DNA of 56,340 nucleotides from a bacterium (lineage in GTDB: Bacteria; Patescibacteriota; Patescibacteriia; 2-01-FULL-39-33), in contig JAKQDP010000063.1 of the NCBI GenBank assembly GCA_029558735.1, positions 1-56,340 on the forward strand, read 5' to 3'. Every line of letters begins with the position of its first letter. Within the stretch, counting starts at the first letter, position 1. The translations under genes and the position numbers were made by a program. The notes under the pieces are model-generated. The model was given only the letters and a program-made list of their open reading frames with translations. It had not been told where the DNA came from and made no database searches. Positions 8,259-15,985 of this stretch are shown piece after piece.

Positions 8259-9113
8259 ATGCTGGTCAAGGTAGTGGTCCACTGTCAAGCAAATACTCGA
8301 CATATCACCGGCGAAAAAGGGGTAAAATGGAATCTGGAACGCCAATTGGGAGGCTGTCTCGCCTATTCTCCTTTCACCGGCTATCTCGCCGGCGATAAAC
8401 TCCAAGCTTTCTTGAAAGAATGCCAAGAAGCCGATGTGGTAATCACCGACGCCTGGACCCACCCCGAAAAAAAACCCATCAATGCAACCAAAGCGGAAAA
8501 AGAAATGCTTCAAATCGTCGAGAAAATAAAGACCATCAATCCGGCGGCGGTGATTTTCACCCAACTAATGGCCGGCAAACAAAAAGTTGTAGCCCATCAA
8601 ATCGCCAAGCCGCATGAAAATTATCAGGATGAAAGCATTATCTTTGCCCTGACTAACGCTCAGGCGCTAAAACGGAATTTCGATCACTCGCTAGTTATGG
8701 TGGTGGATAATCAAGCCAAAAATCTCCGGGCGGCGCAAAACCAATTTTCTGACCGCGGACCGATAGTGTTTTCTTCCTATTTGGAAGCGATCGCGATGCT
8801 TGACCGCGGCCCTCAATTGGCAGCGGTGATGACCGACTTAATGATGCCCTATGAGTCAACCAACCGCCGCCATGATGGTCATAAAATTTTCAAACAGGAA
8901 GCGCCCATGGGAGTGTTTGTCGCTATTAAAGCCCTGGCTATGGGCGTGAGAAAAATTTTTATTGTCAGTGACATTGACTATTGCGACCATCCGGCTGAAA
9001 ACGCCGCCGAACTGCTTGCCTCCAGCACCGAACCAATCCGCTGGTTCTGTGGAAAAAATTGCCAACTAATTGACGGCCGGGTCAAGAATTGGCAGACAAT
9101 CCTTAATGCCTAA
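8259..9113 (+). CDS. Unknown protein with a receiver-like C-terminal half
   Basis: The 284-residue protein is soluble with no membrane segments. I do not recognise the N-terminal half (1-135). From about residue 140 it resembles a response-regulator receiver fold: SLVMVVDNQAKNLRAA, then AAVMTDLMMP with the aspartate where the phospho-acceptor lies, and GVRKIFIVSDID. The acidic pair expected on the first strand is replaced by DN, and the LMMP motif is followed by a 20-residue insert, so phosphorylation is doubtful. No histidine kinase is nearby. Start: AAAGGAGG at 8246-8253, 5 nt before the ATG. It has a private promoter and terminator, unlike most genes here. Confidence 0.72.
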   Translation: MLVKVVVHCQANTRHITGEKGVKWNLERQLGGCLAYSPFTGYLAGDKLQAFLKECQEADVVITDAWTHPEKKPINATKAEKEMLQIVEKIKTINPAAVIFTQLMAGKQKVVAHQIAKPHENYQDESIIFALTNAQALKRNFDHSLVMVVDNQAKNLRAAQNQFSDRGPIVFSSYLEAIAMLDRGPQLAAVMTDLMMPYESTNRRHDGHKIFKQEAPMGVFVAIKALAMGVRKIFIVSDIDYCDHPAENAAELLASSTEPIRWFCGKNCQLIDGRVKNWQTILNA

Positions 9114-9120
9114 ACCTTTC

Positions 9121-9157
9121 CCCCGCAAGCGCAATCTGCTTCGCGGGGATTTTTTTA
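9121..9157 (+). terminator. Rho-independent terminator
   Basis: CCCCGCAAGC (9121-9130) pairs with GCTTCGCGGGG (9138-9148) with one bulge, followed by a T tract to 9157. It ends the receiver-like gene 7 bp after its stop. A run of nine C follows (9158-9166). Confidence 0.85.
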
Positions 9158-9173
9158 CCCCCCCCCACATAAG

Positions 9174-9246
9174 TACCGCCACGGAGAATTGAACTCCGGT
9201 TTTCGCCGTGAGAGGGCGACGTCCTGGGCCACTAGACGATGGCGGC
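9174..9246 (-). tRNA. tRNA-Glu (anticodon CUC)
   Basis: The minus strand folds into a full cloverleaf of 73 nt. The acceptor GCCGCCA pairs with TGGCGGT (closing G-U pair) and the discriminator is A. The anticodon stem TCGCC/GGCGA encloses the loop CTCTCAC, giving anticodon CTC. The T arm is CGGAG-TTCAATT-CTCCG. CCA is not encoded, so it must be added after transcription. Only this glutamate isoacceptor is in the window; another reading GAA should exist elsewhere. It has its own promoter just upstream. Confidence 0.92.
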
Positions 9247-9282
9247 AAATAAATTTCTACCTCATTTTATTAAGCACAAATT

Positions 9283-9311
9283 ATTATAGCGTTAAAACAA
9301 GAGAAAATCAA
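9283..9311 (-). promoter_or_regulatory. Promoter of tRNA-Glu
   Basis: On the minus strand TTGATT (9311-9306), 17 bp, TATAAT (9288-9283), about 37 bp before the mature tRNA 5' end. Confidence 0.65.
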
Positions 9312-9414
9312 GATTAACTTATTAATTACGCCAACCAGCTGGCGTGCCTACGGCCGATAAACCAGTAAGCTAAAATAATAAAAATTCGGAAATTATAATT
9401 TTGAATTTATTTTT

Positions 9415-9960
9415 TTAATACTGATAGAAATAAATTCGGCCGAGTTCGGTATTATCATCATTAGTAATAATTTTCTTGTCCGGCTGGCGCTTGGGCAATT
9501 TAAAACTATAACTCACTAAACGACTACCGGGCTTCAACTCATTTTGAAATTTAGCCTCCAGTTTAACCATGGTTTCAGGAAAAAGATAGCAAAACACCAC
9601 ATCCGCCTCGCTTAAGTCCGCTTTGAAAAAATCCCGCCGCAAAATTTTCACTGGCGCCCCGCTTTTCCAAACATTAAACCGCGCCCACCAATAAGGCCAA
9701 AACACCAATTCATAGCCTATTCCTTTAGCTTGTTTTTCTTTGGCAGCCTTAATCAAAAAATGAGCCTTGCCGCAACCCAAATCAACTACCGTCTCCCCCG
9801 GTTTAATGTCCATGGCACGAATAATCGCGTCGTAATCTTTTTTGTTGGAAGAAATAAAGGGTATGCCGCCGACTCTGATTAAGCCGATAAAAACAGACAA
9901 CATCACTAAAGCAACAATCAAGGTAACCAACGAAATAAACATTAAAATAAAAATGATCAC
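9415..9960 (-). CDS. Membrane-anchored SAM-dependent methyltransferase
   Basis: This is a 181-residue protein with an N-terminal membrane segment (about residues 2-30) and a class I methyltransferase domain. The SAM-binding motif I is VVDLGCGKAHFLIKA (about 58-72), preceded by the MDIKPGE strand-turn typical of the fold. The acidic end of strand 2 (GIGYELVFWPYWWARF) and the motif LSEADVVFCYLFP follow. The domain is short (about 145 residues) and close to the class annotated as class I SAM-dependent methyltransferase in Patescibacteria. The substrate is unknown; an anchored enzyme may modify lipids or membrane proteins. Gaps of about 155 bp on each side show no promoter I would defend. Confidence 0.78.
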   Translation of the reverse strand: MIIFILMFISLVTLIVALVMLSVFIGLIRVGGIPFISSNKKDYDAIIRAMDIKPGETVVDLGCGKAHFLIKAAKEKQAKGIGYELVFWPYWWARFNVWKSGAPVKILRRDFFKADLSEADVVFCYLFPETMVKLEAKFQNELKPGSRLVSYSFKLPKRQPDKKIITNDDNTELGRIYFYQY

Positions 9961-10116
9961 AATAAATAATTTTAATCGCCCAATAATAAATTAAGAATCT
10001 AAAACTCCAAAGCCGCCCCGCCGGACAAATTCTAGATTTAAAAATTGTTTTGAATTTGCAATTTGATATTTATTTGTTATTCTGGCCGGCCGGTCTGATT
10101 GAATATTTAAAAAATT

Positions 10117-11223
10117 TTATAGTTCTTCCAATAATTTTCTAGTTTTTCTATCCAGATTGCGAGGAATATCCACCACCACTTTAACCAGATGGTCTCCTCT
10201 GCCCCGACTGCCCAAATAAGGCACCCCCTTGTTTTTGAGCCTGAATTCACTGTGACTTTGCGTCCCCGCCGGAATTTTTAACGATACTGGACCATCGACC
10301 GTGTCCACTTGTATTTTATCACCCAAAATTGCCTGTTTTAAAGACAAATGCTCGGTAGTCAAAATATTGTTGCCTTGGCGATGAAATTTTTCCGCCGGTT
10401 TAATCCTGATCTGAATATATAAATCACCGGAAATACCTTTGGGCGCCGGTTCGCCTTGGCTCGATAATTTTATCCTTTGCCCATTCTCAATACCAGCGGG
10501 AATTTTTACTTTTATCCTTTCATTGCCGTGGGCCGTACCACTGCCGCCGCACCGGGAACATTTTTTTTCATAACTCCGACCTTCCCCGCGACAATCCGGA
10601 CAAACTGACTGACTCTGAAAGGCACCAAAAATAGTCTGCTGTTGACGCACTACCCGACCAGTGCCGCCGCAAGTTTTACAATCGCTGATTTTAGAACCCG
10701 GTTCGGCGCCCCCGCCGCCACAATGACCACATAAAATAATTTTTGATAGATCAATAATTTTTTCAGCGCCAAAGACCGCTTCCTCAAAATCAACCTCCAA
10801 CTCAATCTCAATGTCGTTGCCCCGCTGCCGCCGACTATTTGTTCTGGCACCGCCGAAAAAACTGCCAAAAATATCGCCCAAATCGCCCAAGTCGTCAAAA
10901 TCAAAATGGACATTGCTTTGATTAAAGCCACCCCCAAAAGGGTTACCGCCCGAGGCCCGGGCAAAATCTTGGTAATTAAAACCGCCGCCGGGTTGGCCGG
11001 CACCAGCAAACCCGCCGGCGGCGGATCCAAATTGGTCATAGTATCTTCTTTTCTCAGGGTTACCAAGCGTCTGGTAAGCTTCATTAATTTCCTTAAACTT
11101 ATCCCCATTGCCATTGCCCTTGTCCGGATGATGCTCATGAGCCAGCTTGCGAAAAGCCTTTTTTATTTCTTCCTGACTGGCGTCTTTTTTCACTCCCAGA
11201 AGATCGTAGTAATTTTTAGACAT
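10117..11223 (-). CDS. dnaJ: Chaperone DnaJ (Hsp40)
   Basis: DnaJ stimulates DnaK ATPase and delivers unfolded substrates. The J domain starts KNYYDLLGVKKDASQEEIKKAF and has the HPD triad. A Gly/Phe-rich linker follows (about 75-125), then four CxxCxGxG zinc motifs (CGHCGGGG, CKTCGGTG, CPDCRGEG, CSRCGGSG), the two beta-sandwich substrate domains and the C-terminal dimerisation tail, so it is a type I DnaJ. I used the ATG at 11223 (MSKNYYDLLG); the in-frame ATG at 11244 would add seven residues that are unlikely. It lies downstream of dnaK and the DUF3467 gene. No CIRCE operator is seen upstream. Confidence 0.96.
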   Translation of the reverse strand: MSKNYYDLLGVKKDASQEEIKKAFRKLAHEHHPDKGNGNGDKFKEINEAYQTLGNPEKRRYYDQFGSAAGGFAGAGQPGGGFNYQDFARASGGNPFGGGFNQSNVHFDFDDLGDLGDIFGSFFGGARTNSRRQRGNDIEIELEVDFEEAVFGAEKIIDLSKIILCGHCGGGGAEPGSKISDCKTCGGTGRVVRQQQTIFGAFQSQSVCPDCRGEGRSYEKKCSRCGGSGTAHGNERIKVKIPAGIENGQRIKLSSQGEPAPKGISGDLYIQIRIKPAEKFHRQGNNILTTEHLSLKQAILGDKIQVDTVDGPVSLKIPAGTQSHSEFRLKNKGVPYLGSRGRGDHLVKVVVDIPRNLDRKTRKLLEEL

Positions 11224-11335
11224 AAATAATGAAAAAATTTCCAATTATCAATTATTAATTTCCAATAACTTCTCAAATTCCAATCTAATTGAAAATTAAG
11301 ACATTGAAAATTTAATCTAAATTTAAAAAATTATT

Positions 11336-11623
11336 TTAAAAGCCGATCTGCCCCTTGGGGCTTTCTGATGGCTCCACCGGGCCGAATTTTTCTTCGTATT
11401 TTTTCAAATTATCTTCCAATGCTGCTATCATTCTCTTGATGTGTCCGGGACTGGTAATAATTTTGGCGCACACCCGGCCGCTAGGAGCGACAATATTTAG
11501 AAAAGTCAATAAAAACTCTTCCTTAATGTGCCCCACCTGCATAGCGTTGGCATACTCCCCGCCGGCAAAACCGTCTTTAATTTGAATTTGGTTTGATTGT
11601 GATTTTTGGTTTTGATTTTCCAT
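11336..11623 (-). CDS. DUF3467 protein
   Basis: A 95-residue soluble protein that matches DUF3467: GGEYANAMQVGHIKEEFLLTFLNIVAPSG, then SPGHIKRMIAALEDNLKKYEEKFG. The pattern (a beta strand carrying Y-x-N, then H-x-x-EF-x-L-x-F, then a helix with a conserved lysine-rich end) is typical of this small family found across bacteria and archaea. Its biochemical function is unknown. It sits between dnaK and dnaJ on the same strand, so a heat-shock or proteostasis link is possible but is only inferred from position. Confidence 0.8.
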   Translation of the reverse strand: MENQNQKSQSNQIQIKDGFAGGEYANAMQVGHIKEEFLLTFLNIVAPSGRVCAKIITSPGHIKRMIAALEDNLKKYEEKFGPVEPSESPKGQIGF

Positions 11624-11651
11624 AAAATTTACTTAAAAAAATGATGTATTT

Positions 11652-11687
11652 ATGTATATAGATATGTATATACATATCTATATACAT
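11652..11687. repeat. Perfect 36-bp AT-rich palindrome
   Basis: Bases 11652-11669 are exactly the reverse complement of 11670-11687, made of ATGTATATAGATATGTAT and its complement. There is no loop, so in DNA it could form a cruciform and in RNA a long weak hairpin. It lies between the DUF3467 gene and the next repeat. Confidence 0.8.
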
Positions 11688-11750
11688 GTCTCCACCAATA
11701 ATGTTATTTTGCCGCATTTGGAGATTTAGGAACAAAATCAAGCTGATTAG

Positions 11751-11823
11751 GTTTTGTAGAGACGGGGCCTGCCCCGTCTCTACCCGTTCAATACAGACGC
11801 GATAAATCGCGTCTGTACAAAAC
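11751..11823. repeat. Palindromic dispersed-repeat element (two nested hairpins)
   Basis: The first hairpin has arms GTAGAGACGGGGC (11756-11768) and GCCCCGTCTCTAC (11771-11783). The second has arms TACAGACGCGAT (11792-11803) and ATCGCGTCTGTA (11806-11817). The outer ends GTTTTGTA (11751) and TACAAAAC (11823) also pair, so the whole 73 bp is an imperfect inverted repeat. Similar sequences built on GTAGAGACG and GCGTCTGTAC are widespread as small mobile palindromes in many bacteria. It is probably a non-autonomous repeat between dnaK and the DUF3467 gene. Confidence 0.75.
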
Positions 11824-11863
11824 AATTTAATAATCCTAATCCCTAAAAGATAATCGCTAAACG

Positions 11864-13816
11864 CTACTTCTTTACTTCTTCATACTCTCCTTCAACCGGC
11901 TCCGCTTTATCGCCTTCTGGGGCTCCCGCTGACTCACTATTAGCTTGCTTAGTTTCGGCACTAGCTTGATTTGGCGCTTCCTGGCTAGAACCGCCGGCTG
12001 ACGAATCAGTTTGACCCGAACTATACATAGCCGAACCGACTTTCTGGATTTCCTGAGACAAAGCATCATAATTTTTTTGAAGCAAATCCTTGTCTTCGCC
12101 ATCTTTGGCCTTTTTCAAATCTTCCACCCTGTCCATCACCGTTTTTCTGGTCTCGGCCTCAACTTTGTCACCGGCGTCCCGCAAAGTTTTCTCGCTAGTA
12201 AAGATGAGATTCTCGGCTTGATTTTTCAAATCAATTAATTCCCGCTTCTTCTTGTCTTCCTCGGCATGGGCGGCCGCATCAGTTTTCATTTTCTCAATCT
12301 CCTCTTTTGACAAACCACTGGAAGCCGTAATGGTGATGTGCTGCTCTTTGCCGGTGGCCTTGTCTTTGGCTTTGACATTCAAAATGCCATTGGCATCAAT
12401 ATCAAAGGTCACTTCAATTTGCGGTATGCCGCGCGGCGCCGGCGGAATACCGTCAAGAATAAATTTGCCCAGCGTCTTATTATCACCGGCCATTGGCCGC
12501 TCGCCCTGAAGAACATGAATCTCCACGGCCGGCTGATTGTCGGCGGCAGTGGAAAAAGTCTGTGACTTGGAAGTGGGAATAGTGGTGTTCCGCTCAATTA
12601 GCGGGGTCATTACGCTGCCCAAAGTCTCAATGCCGAGAGTCAATGGGGTGACATCAAGTAATAAAACATCCTTGACATCGCCTTGCAAAACGCCCGCCTG
12701 AACAGCCGCGCCCAACGCCACCACTTCGTCCGGATTGACGCTGATGTTGGGTTTTTTACCAAAAAATTCTTCCACTTTCTTCTGGACTAAAGGCATTCTA
12801 GTCATCCCGCCGACCAGGATCACTTCTTCAATGTCTTTGGTTTCCATGTTGGCATCCTTAAGTGCTTGGCGGACTGACGTAAAAGTTCTCTCTACCAAAT
12901 CGCCGACCAAACCCTCCAATTGCGCTCTGGTAATTCGCAAATTCAAATGTTTGGGATTGCCGTCCGAACCTTGGGTAATAAACGGTTGATTGATCTCCGT
13001 CTCCATTTGAGTGGACAATTCAATCTTGGCCTTTTCCGCTGATTCCTTGACCCGTTGGAGCGCGGTTTGATCTTTGGACAAATCAATTCCTTCCTGTTTT
13101 TTGAACTCAGCCAAAATCCAATTCATAATCACCTGATCAAAATCATCACCACCCAAGTGAGTATCGCCGTTGGTCGATTTGACTTCCACCATATCTTCGG
13201 ATACGTCTAAAATGGAAATATCAAAAGTGCCACCGCCCAAATCATAAACCGCAATTTGTTCACCCTTTCGCTTTTCAAAGCCGTAAGCCAAGGCCGCCGC
13301 GGTCGGCTCATTAATAATCCGTTTAACGGTTAGTCCGGCAATTTCGCCGGCGTCTTTGGTTGCCTGACGCTGAGCATCATCAAAATAAGCCGGCACAGTG
13401 ATCACCGCTTCAGTAATAGTCTCGCCCAATTTGGCCTCAGCATCGGTTTTTAATTTTTGCAAAACCATGGCCGAGATCTCCTGCGGGCTATACTCTTTAT
13501 CCCCCATTACCACTTTAACACCCAGACCCGATTTTTTAATTTCAAATGGAAATGATTTCAAATCGTTCTGAACTTCCTCATCTTCCCATTTTTGGCCAAT
13601 CAAGCGCTTGATTGAAAATGAAGTATTGACCGGATTAGTGACGGCTTGCCGTTTAGCGCTAACACCAACTAACCTTTCTCCTTTTTTAGTAATCGCCACA
13701 ACTGACGGCGTAGTGCGATTGCCTTCGCTGTTTTCCAAAATTTTTGGCTGGCCGCCTTCCATCACCGCCATGGCACTATTGGTTGTGCCCAAATCAATTC
13801 CTAAAATTTTTCCCAT
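11864..13816 (-). CDS. dnaK: Chaperone DnaK (Hsp70)
   Basis: This ATP-dependent chaperone has 650 residues, a standard length. The nucleotide-binding domain has the phosphate-1 motif [17 protein letters not shown] at 5-21, the phosphate-2 motif [17 protein letters not shown] at about 188-204, and the adenosine motif [16 protein letters not shown] at about 332-347. The linker [16 protein letters not shown] leads to the substrate-binding domain and helical lid, with a low-complexity acidic tail ending [10 protein letters not shown] plus-strand gene with its own terminator lies between hsp20 and dnaK, so dnaK needs its own promoter; I see no consensus promoter or CIRCE in the 114-bp gap. Confidence 0.98.
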   Translation of the reverse strand: MGKILGIDLGTTNSAMAVMEGGQPKILENSEGNRTTPSVVAITKKGERLVGVSAKRQAVTNPVNTSFSIKRLIGQKWEDEEVQNDLKSFPFEIKKSGLGVKVVMGDKEYSPQEISAMVLQKLKTDAEAKLGETITEAVITVPAYFDDAQRQATKDAGEIAGLTVKRIINEPTAAALAYGFEKRKGEQIAVYDLGGGTFDISILDVSEDMVEVKSTNGDTHLGGDDFDQVIMNWILAEFKKQEGIDLSKDQTALQRVKESAEKAKIELSTQMETEINQPFITQGSDGNPKHLNLRITRAQLEGLVGDLVERTFTSVRQALKDANMETKDIEEVILVGGMTRMPLVQKKVEEFFGKKPNISVNPDEVVALGAAVQAGVLQGDVKDVLLLDVTPLTLGIETLGSVMTPLIERNTTIPTSKSQTFSTAADNQPAVEIHVLQGERPMAGDNKTLGKFILDGIPPAPRGIPQIEVTFDIDANGILNVKAKDKATGKEQHITITASSGLSKEEIEKMKTDAAAHAEEDKKKRELIDLKNQAENLIFTSEKTLRDAGDKVEAETRKTVMDRVEDLKKAKDGEDKDLLQKNYDALSQEIQKVGSAMYSSGQTDSSAGGSSQEAPNQASAETKQANSESAGAPEGDKAEPVEGEYEEVKK

Positions 13817-13861
13817 ATTTCTTTTAATTAATTATTTTAATTGATTTTTTATTTGTTTATT

Positions 13862-13890
13862 TTGACAAAAAGTCTAAAATATGATATAAT
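13862..13890 (+). promoter_or_regulatory. Consensus sigma-70 promoter of the carrier-like gene
   Basis: TTGACA (13862-13867), 17 bp, TATAAT (13885-13890): a perfect match in both boxes and spacing. The transcribed leader (from about 13897) contains AGGACTTAAC, which is also found before the orphan gene at 33720. Confidence 0.85.
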
Positions 13891-13930
13891 TATAGATAGG
13901 ACTTAACTTTAACCAGGTGGGGGGCAAATA

Positions 13931-14197
13931 ATGGAGCTTGAAAAATCAATCATCCGCAAACTAGCTCTAAAAACTGGCTATTTGCCAAGTTGTCAGAAAC
14001 TCGAACGGAGGCAATCTTTAGTCGGACTGAATATCAATCTATTCGACTTGGTGGCCATGGCCATCAAAATTGCCGAGGAACTCGAGTTGGACCCAGGGCT
14101 AGTCAATAACGCCGATTGGGATCGCGCGCCATTAGAAACGATCGGCGACTTCATCAAACTGATGGAGGGCTGTCTGACCGCCCCAGCCAGAAATTAA
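13931..14197 (+). CDS. Acyl-carrier-protein-like small protein lacking the carrier serine
   Basis: The 88-residue protein resembles acyl carrier proteins in the part NLFDLVAMAIKIAEELELD and TIGDFIKLMEG. These match helix II (DSLDLVELVxxxEEEF) and the final helix (TVGDxxxYI). In the alignment the phosphopantetheine serine of DSL is replaced (NLF), so it probably carries no prosthetic group. The N-terminal 30 residues (KSIIRKLALKTGYLPSCQ) are basic and do not match ACP. A G-rich ribosome site (AGGTGGGGGG, 13915-13924) precedes the ATG. It has a consensus promoter and a terminator, and interrupts the heat-shock operon on the opposite strand. The function is unknown, and the ACP-fold call is tentative. 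Confidence 0.6.
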   Translation: MELEKSIIRKLALKTGYLPSCQKLERRQSLVGLNINLFDLVAMAIKIAEELELDPGLVNNADWDRAPLETIGDFIKLMEGCLTAPARN

Positions 14198-14218
14198 TTA
14201 TTAAGTTAAGGTGCTGTC

Positions 14219-14260
14219 AGCCTGAAAACGGAATTAAATCTCAGTTTTCAGGCTTTTTTA
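14219..14260 (+). terminator. Rho-independent terminator of the carrier-like gene
   Basis: AGCCTGAAAAC (14219-14229) pairs perfectly with GTTTTCAGGCT (14244-14254), followed by a T run. Confidence 0.88.
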
Positions 14261-14326
14261 TTTCAATTATTGCTGGCGGAGATATTCGCTACCGCAGAAT
14301 ATTTCCGCCAGCAATTAAACTAGAAA

Positions 14327-14719
14327 TTACTTGCTTTTGATTTCAATCTTTTTCGGCTTAGACTCCGGCGCCCGAGGAATGGTAATTTTTAAAATTCCCT
14401 TTTCATAAGTCGCGTCAGCCTGATCACCCAAAACATGGGTTGGCAACTGAACAGCGCGGTAAAAACTGCCGGATCGCACTTCCCGCCGATAATAATCTTT
14501 TTCCTCTACCTCGGATTGCCTCTCCACTTCGCCTTTAATGGTCATCACATCATTTTCCACGGCAATCTCCACTTTATCCGGATTAATACCGGCTAGCGGA
14601 GCTTCCACCACCAGACTATCCTTATCCTGATAAATGTCCAGGGCGGGAGCAAAATCTTGAGTGAAGGGCCAATTGTCCCACTCATCGGCCCAAAAAGGAC
14701 TCCACTTAATTAATGACAT
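14327..14719 (-). CDS. Small heat-shock protein Hsp20 / alpha-crystallin family
   Basis: This is an ATP-independent holdase of 130 residues. A short N-terminal arm (MSLIKWSPFW) is followed by the alpha-crystallin domain (about 28-118), recognisable by PALDIYQDKDSLVVEAPLAG, DYYRREVRSGSFYRAVQLP and the GILKITIPR segment containing the (G)xLxxxxPR motif near the C-terminus. The C-terminal tail (ESKPKKIEIKSK) has an IEI motif of the I-x-I type used for oligomer assembly. AAGGAG lies about 10 nt before the ATG, one of the few good ribosome sites among the chaperone genes. It follows grpE by 62 bp that hold a strong hairpin. Confidence 0.93.
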   Translation of the reverse strand: MSLIKWSPFWADEWDNWPFTQDFAPALDIYQDKDSLVVEAPLAGINPDKVEIAVENDVMTIKGEVERQSEVEEKDYYRREVRSGSFYRAVQLPTHVLGDQADATYEKGILKITIPRAPESKPKKIEIKSK

Positions 14720-14736
14720 ATTTTTTTTCTCCTTAG

Positions 14737-14764
14737 CCGCTTGATTGCTTAACCAATCAAGCGG
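14737..14764 (-). other. Hairpin between grpE and hsp20, directly upstream of the hsp20 ribosome site
   Basis: CCGCTTGATTG (14737-14747) pairs perfectly with CAATCAAGCGG (14754-14764) with a 6-nt loop. On the hsp20 transcript it is followed by CTAAGGAG and not by a U tract, so it does not look like a terminator. It could be an RNA-processing or stability element, or a translation control element for hsp20. Confidence 0.6.
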
Positions 14765-14781
14765 ACTTAATTATTATTTAA

Positions 14782-15267
14782 TTATTTTGCCACTTTTACT
14801 TTAGCCGGATTTAACAATTTGCCATCGACCAAATAACCGGGCTGGACCTCCTCAAAAATCACATCTGATTCAAAGCCATCCTTAGTTTCGTGAACTACTG
14901 CTTCATGAATTGCCGGGTCAAATTTTTTCCCGACTGTCGCCACTTCTTCCACTTGGTATTTTTTCAAAAATTCCTGAAATTGTTTGGCGATTTGCTTGAT
15001 GCCAATAACCCAATCCTGGTCAGCCTGTTCCTTGGGTAGGTGCTTTAAGGCCAATTTAAAATGATTATAAACCGGCAAAATTTCCGCCATGAAGGCAGCA
15101 TTGGCCAAAGCAAACAATTCGGCTCCTCTTTTCTCGCTGTCTCTTTTCAAGTTGGCGTAATCGGCTTGGGCTCGCTGCCAGCCGGCCAAATTTTTCTCGG
15201 CCTCGGCTCGAACCTGCTCCAATTGTTCCTTAAGCCGATCCGAACGGTCAGAATGATTTTTGGTCAT
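14782..15267 (-). CDS. grpE: Nucleotide exchange factor GrpE
   Basis: GrpE releases ADP from DnaK. The 161-residue protein has the long N-terminal coiled coil (about 8-50: RLKEQLEQVRAEAEKNLAGWQRAQADYANLKRD, of which AQADYANLKRD matches the family motif) and the C-terminal beta domain. The latter carries FDPAIHEAV and VIFEEVQPGYLVDGKLLNPAKVKVAK, the classical PxxHEAV and GYxxxGxxLRPAxVxV signature with R replaced by N. The gene begins 8 bp after the hrcA stop, so the two are co-transcribed from the CIRCE-controlled promoter. Confidence 0.95.
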   Translation of the reverse strand: MTKNHSDRSDRLKEQLEQVRAEAEKNLAGWQRAQADYANLKRDSEKRGAELFALANAAFMAEILPVYNHFKLALKHLPKEQADQDWVIGIKQIAKQFQEFLKKYQVEEVATVGKKFDPAIHEAVVHETKDGFESDVIFEEVQPGYLVDGKLLNPAKVKVAK

Positions 15268-15275
15268 GATAATAT

Positions 15276-15965
15276 TTATAGATTACTAAGCAATTTTTGA
15301 CTGTATTTCAACAAAGCGATATTGGTTTTATAATCCATGCGATTAGGCCCTAAAATACCAATAATTCCTCGCTCCTTAGCTGATTGATAGCGGACGATAA
15401 TAGCCGAGGAATCATTGCCAAAGGGATTGTTATCACCGATTAAGACTAACGGTTCATCCTTAACTTGGCCGAATATTTGGGCCATCACCTCATCCAAATG
15501 ATCAATCACTTCTGACAGAGAATGGACCAGGGATAATTTGGCAAACTCAGGCTGGCGGAATAAATTGGCGATGCCGGTGTAATAAACATCATTAGCGGAA
15601 AAACCGACTAATACGGCCTCAACGCAAATATCAGCCAACGCCTTGGCCAAAGTTTTAATTCCCTGCCGATCAGCACTAAGCGATACTGCGTCCAAAACTT
15701 TATGTCCGGTTAGGCTAATATCGGACAACGAACAAAACTGATCCAAATAATACTGGTAACCGGCAGCCGTAGGCACCCGCCCAGCAGAAGTATAGGGCTG
15801 ATAAATCAAGCCGTCTGCTTCCAATTGAACCATTTCGTTTCTAATCGTCGCCGAACTTAAATCCGGAAAATATTTTTCAGCAATCAGCCCGGAGCCGACC
15901 GGACCGGCAGAGTCAATGTGCTCCTCCACAATTGCCCTGAGCAAATTGTCTTTTCTATCAGCCAT
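15276..15965 (-). CDS. hrcA: Heat-inducible transcription repressor HrcA (short form)
   Basis: HrcA binds CIRCE operators and represses chaperone genes, and its activity depends on GroEL in other bacteria. With the ATG at 15965 the protein has 229 residues, against about 340 in Bacillus. The N-terminal winged helix is clear (DRKDNLLRAIVEEHIDSAGPVGS, then SSATIRNEMVQLEADGLI and TSAGRVPTAAGYQYY). The C-terminal end has the conserved IGPNRMDY-like motif (ILGPNRMDYKTNIALLKY). The shortening falls in the middle, GAF-like part. An upstream in-frame ATG at 16058 would run through the promoter and CIRCE and is rejected. It is the first gene of hrcA-grpE-hsp20. Confidence 0.93.
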   Translation of the reverse strand: MADRKDNLLRAIVEEHIDSAGPVGSGLIAEKYFPDLSSATIRNEMVQLEADGLIYQPYTSAGRVPTAAGYQYYLDQFCSLSDISLTGHKVLDAVSLSADRQGIKTLAKALADICVEAVLVGFSANDVYYTGIANLFRQPEFAKLSLVHSLSEVIDHLDEVMAQIFGQVKDEPLVLIGDNNPFGNDSSAIIVRYQSAKERGIIGILGPNRMDYKTNIALLKYSQKLLSNL

Positions 15966-15985
15966 AATTCGCTGTTTTACTCTTA

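Noticed and set aside
8208-8564. 118-residue minus-strand frame over the start of the receiver-like gene
   Set aside because: It covers the promoter-ribosome-site region of a well-marked plus-strand gene and has no start signals of its own.
9158-9166. Run of nine C as a phase-variation tract
   Set aside because: It lies between a terminator and a tRNA gene, with no reading frame or promoter spacing that it could switch.
10650-11138. 162-residue open frame within dnaJ in another frame
   Set aside because: Overlaps the G/F-rich and zinc regions of dnaJ, whose reading is unambiguous.
11577-11825. 82-residue open frame between DUF3467 and dnaK (minus strand)
   Set aside because: It is translated through two palindromic repeats and overlaps the DUF3467 start; the protein (with IYIHKYIIFL-type runs) is just repeat sequence.
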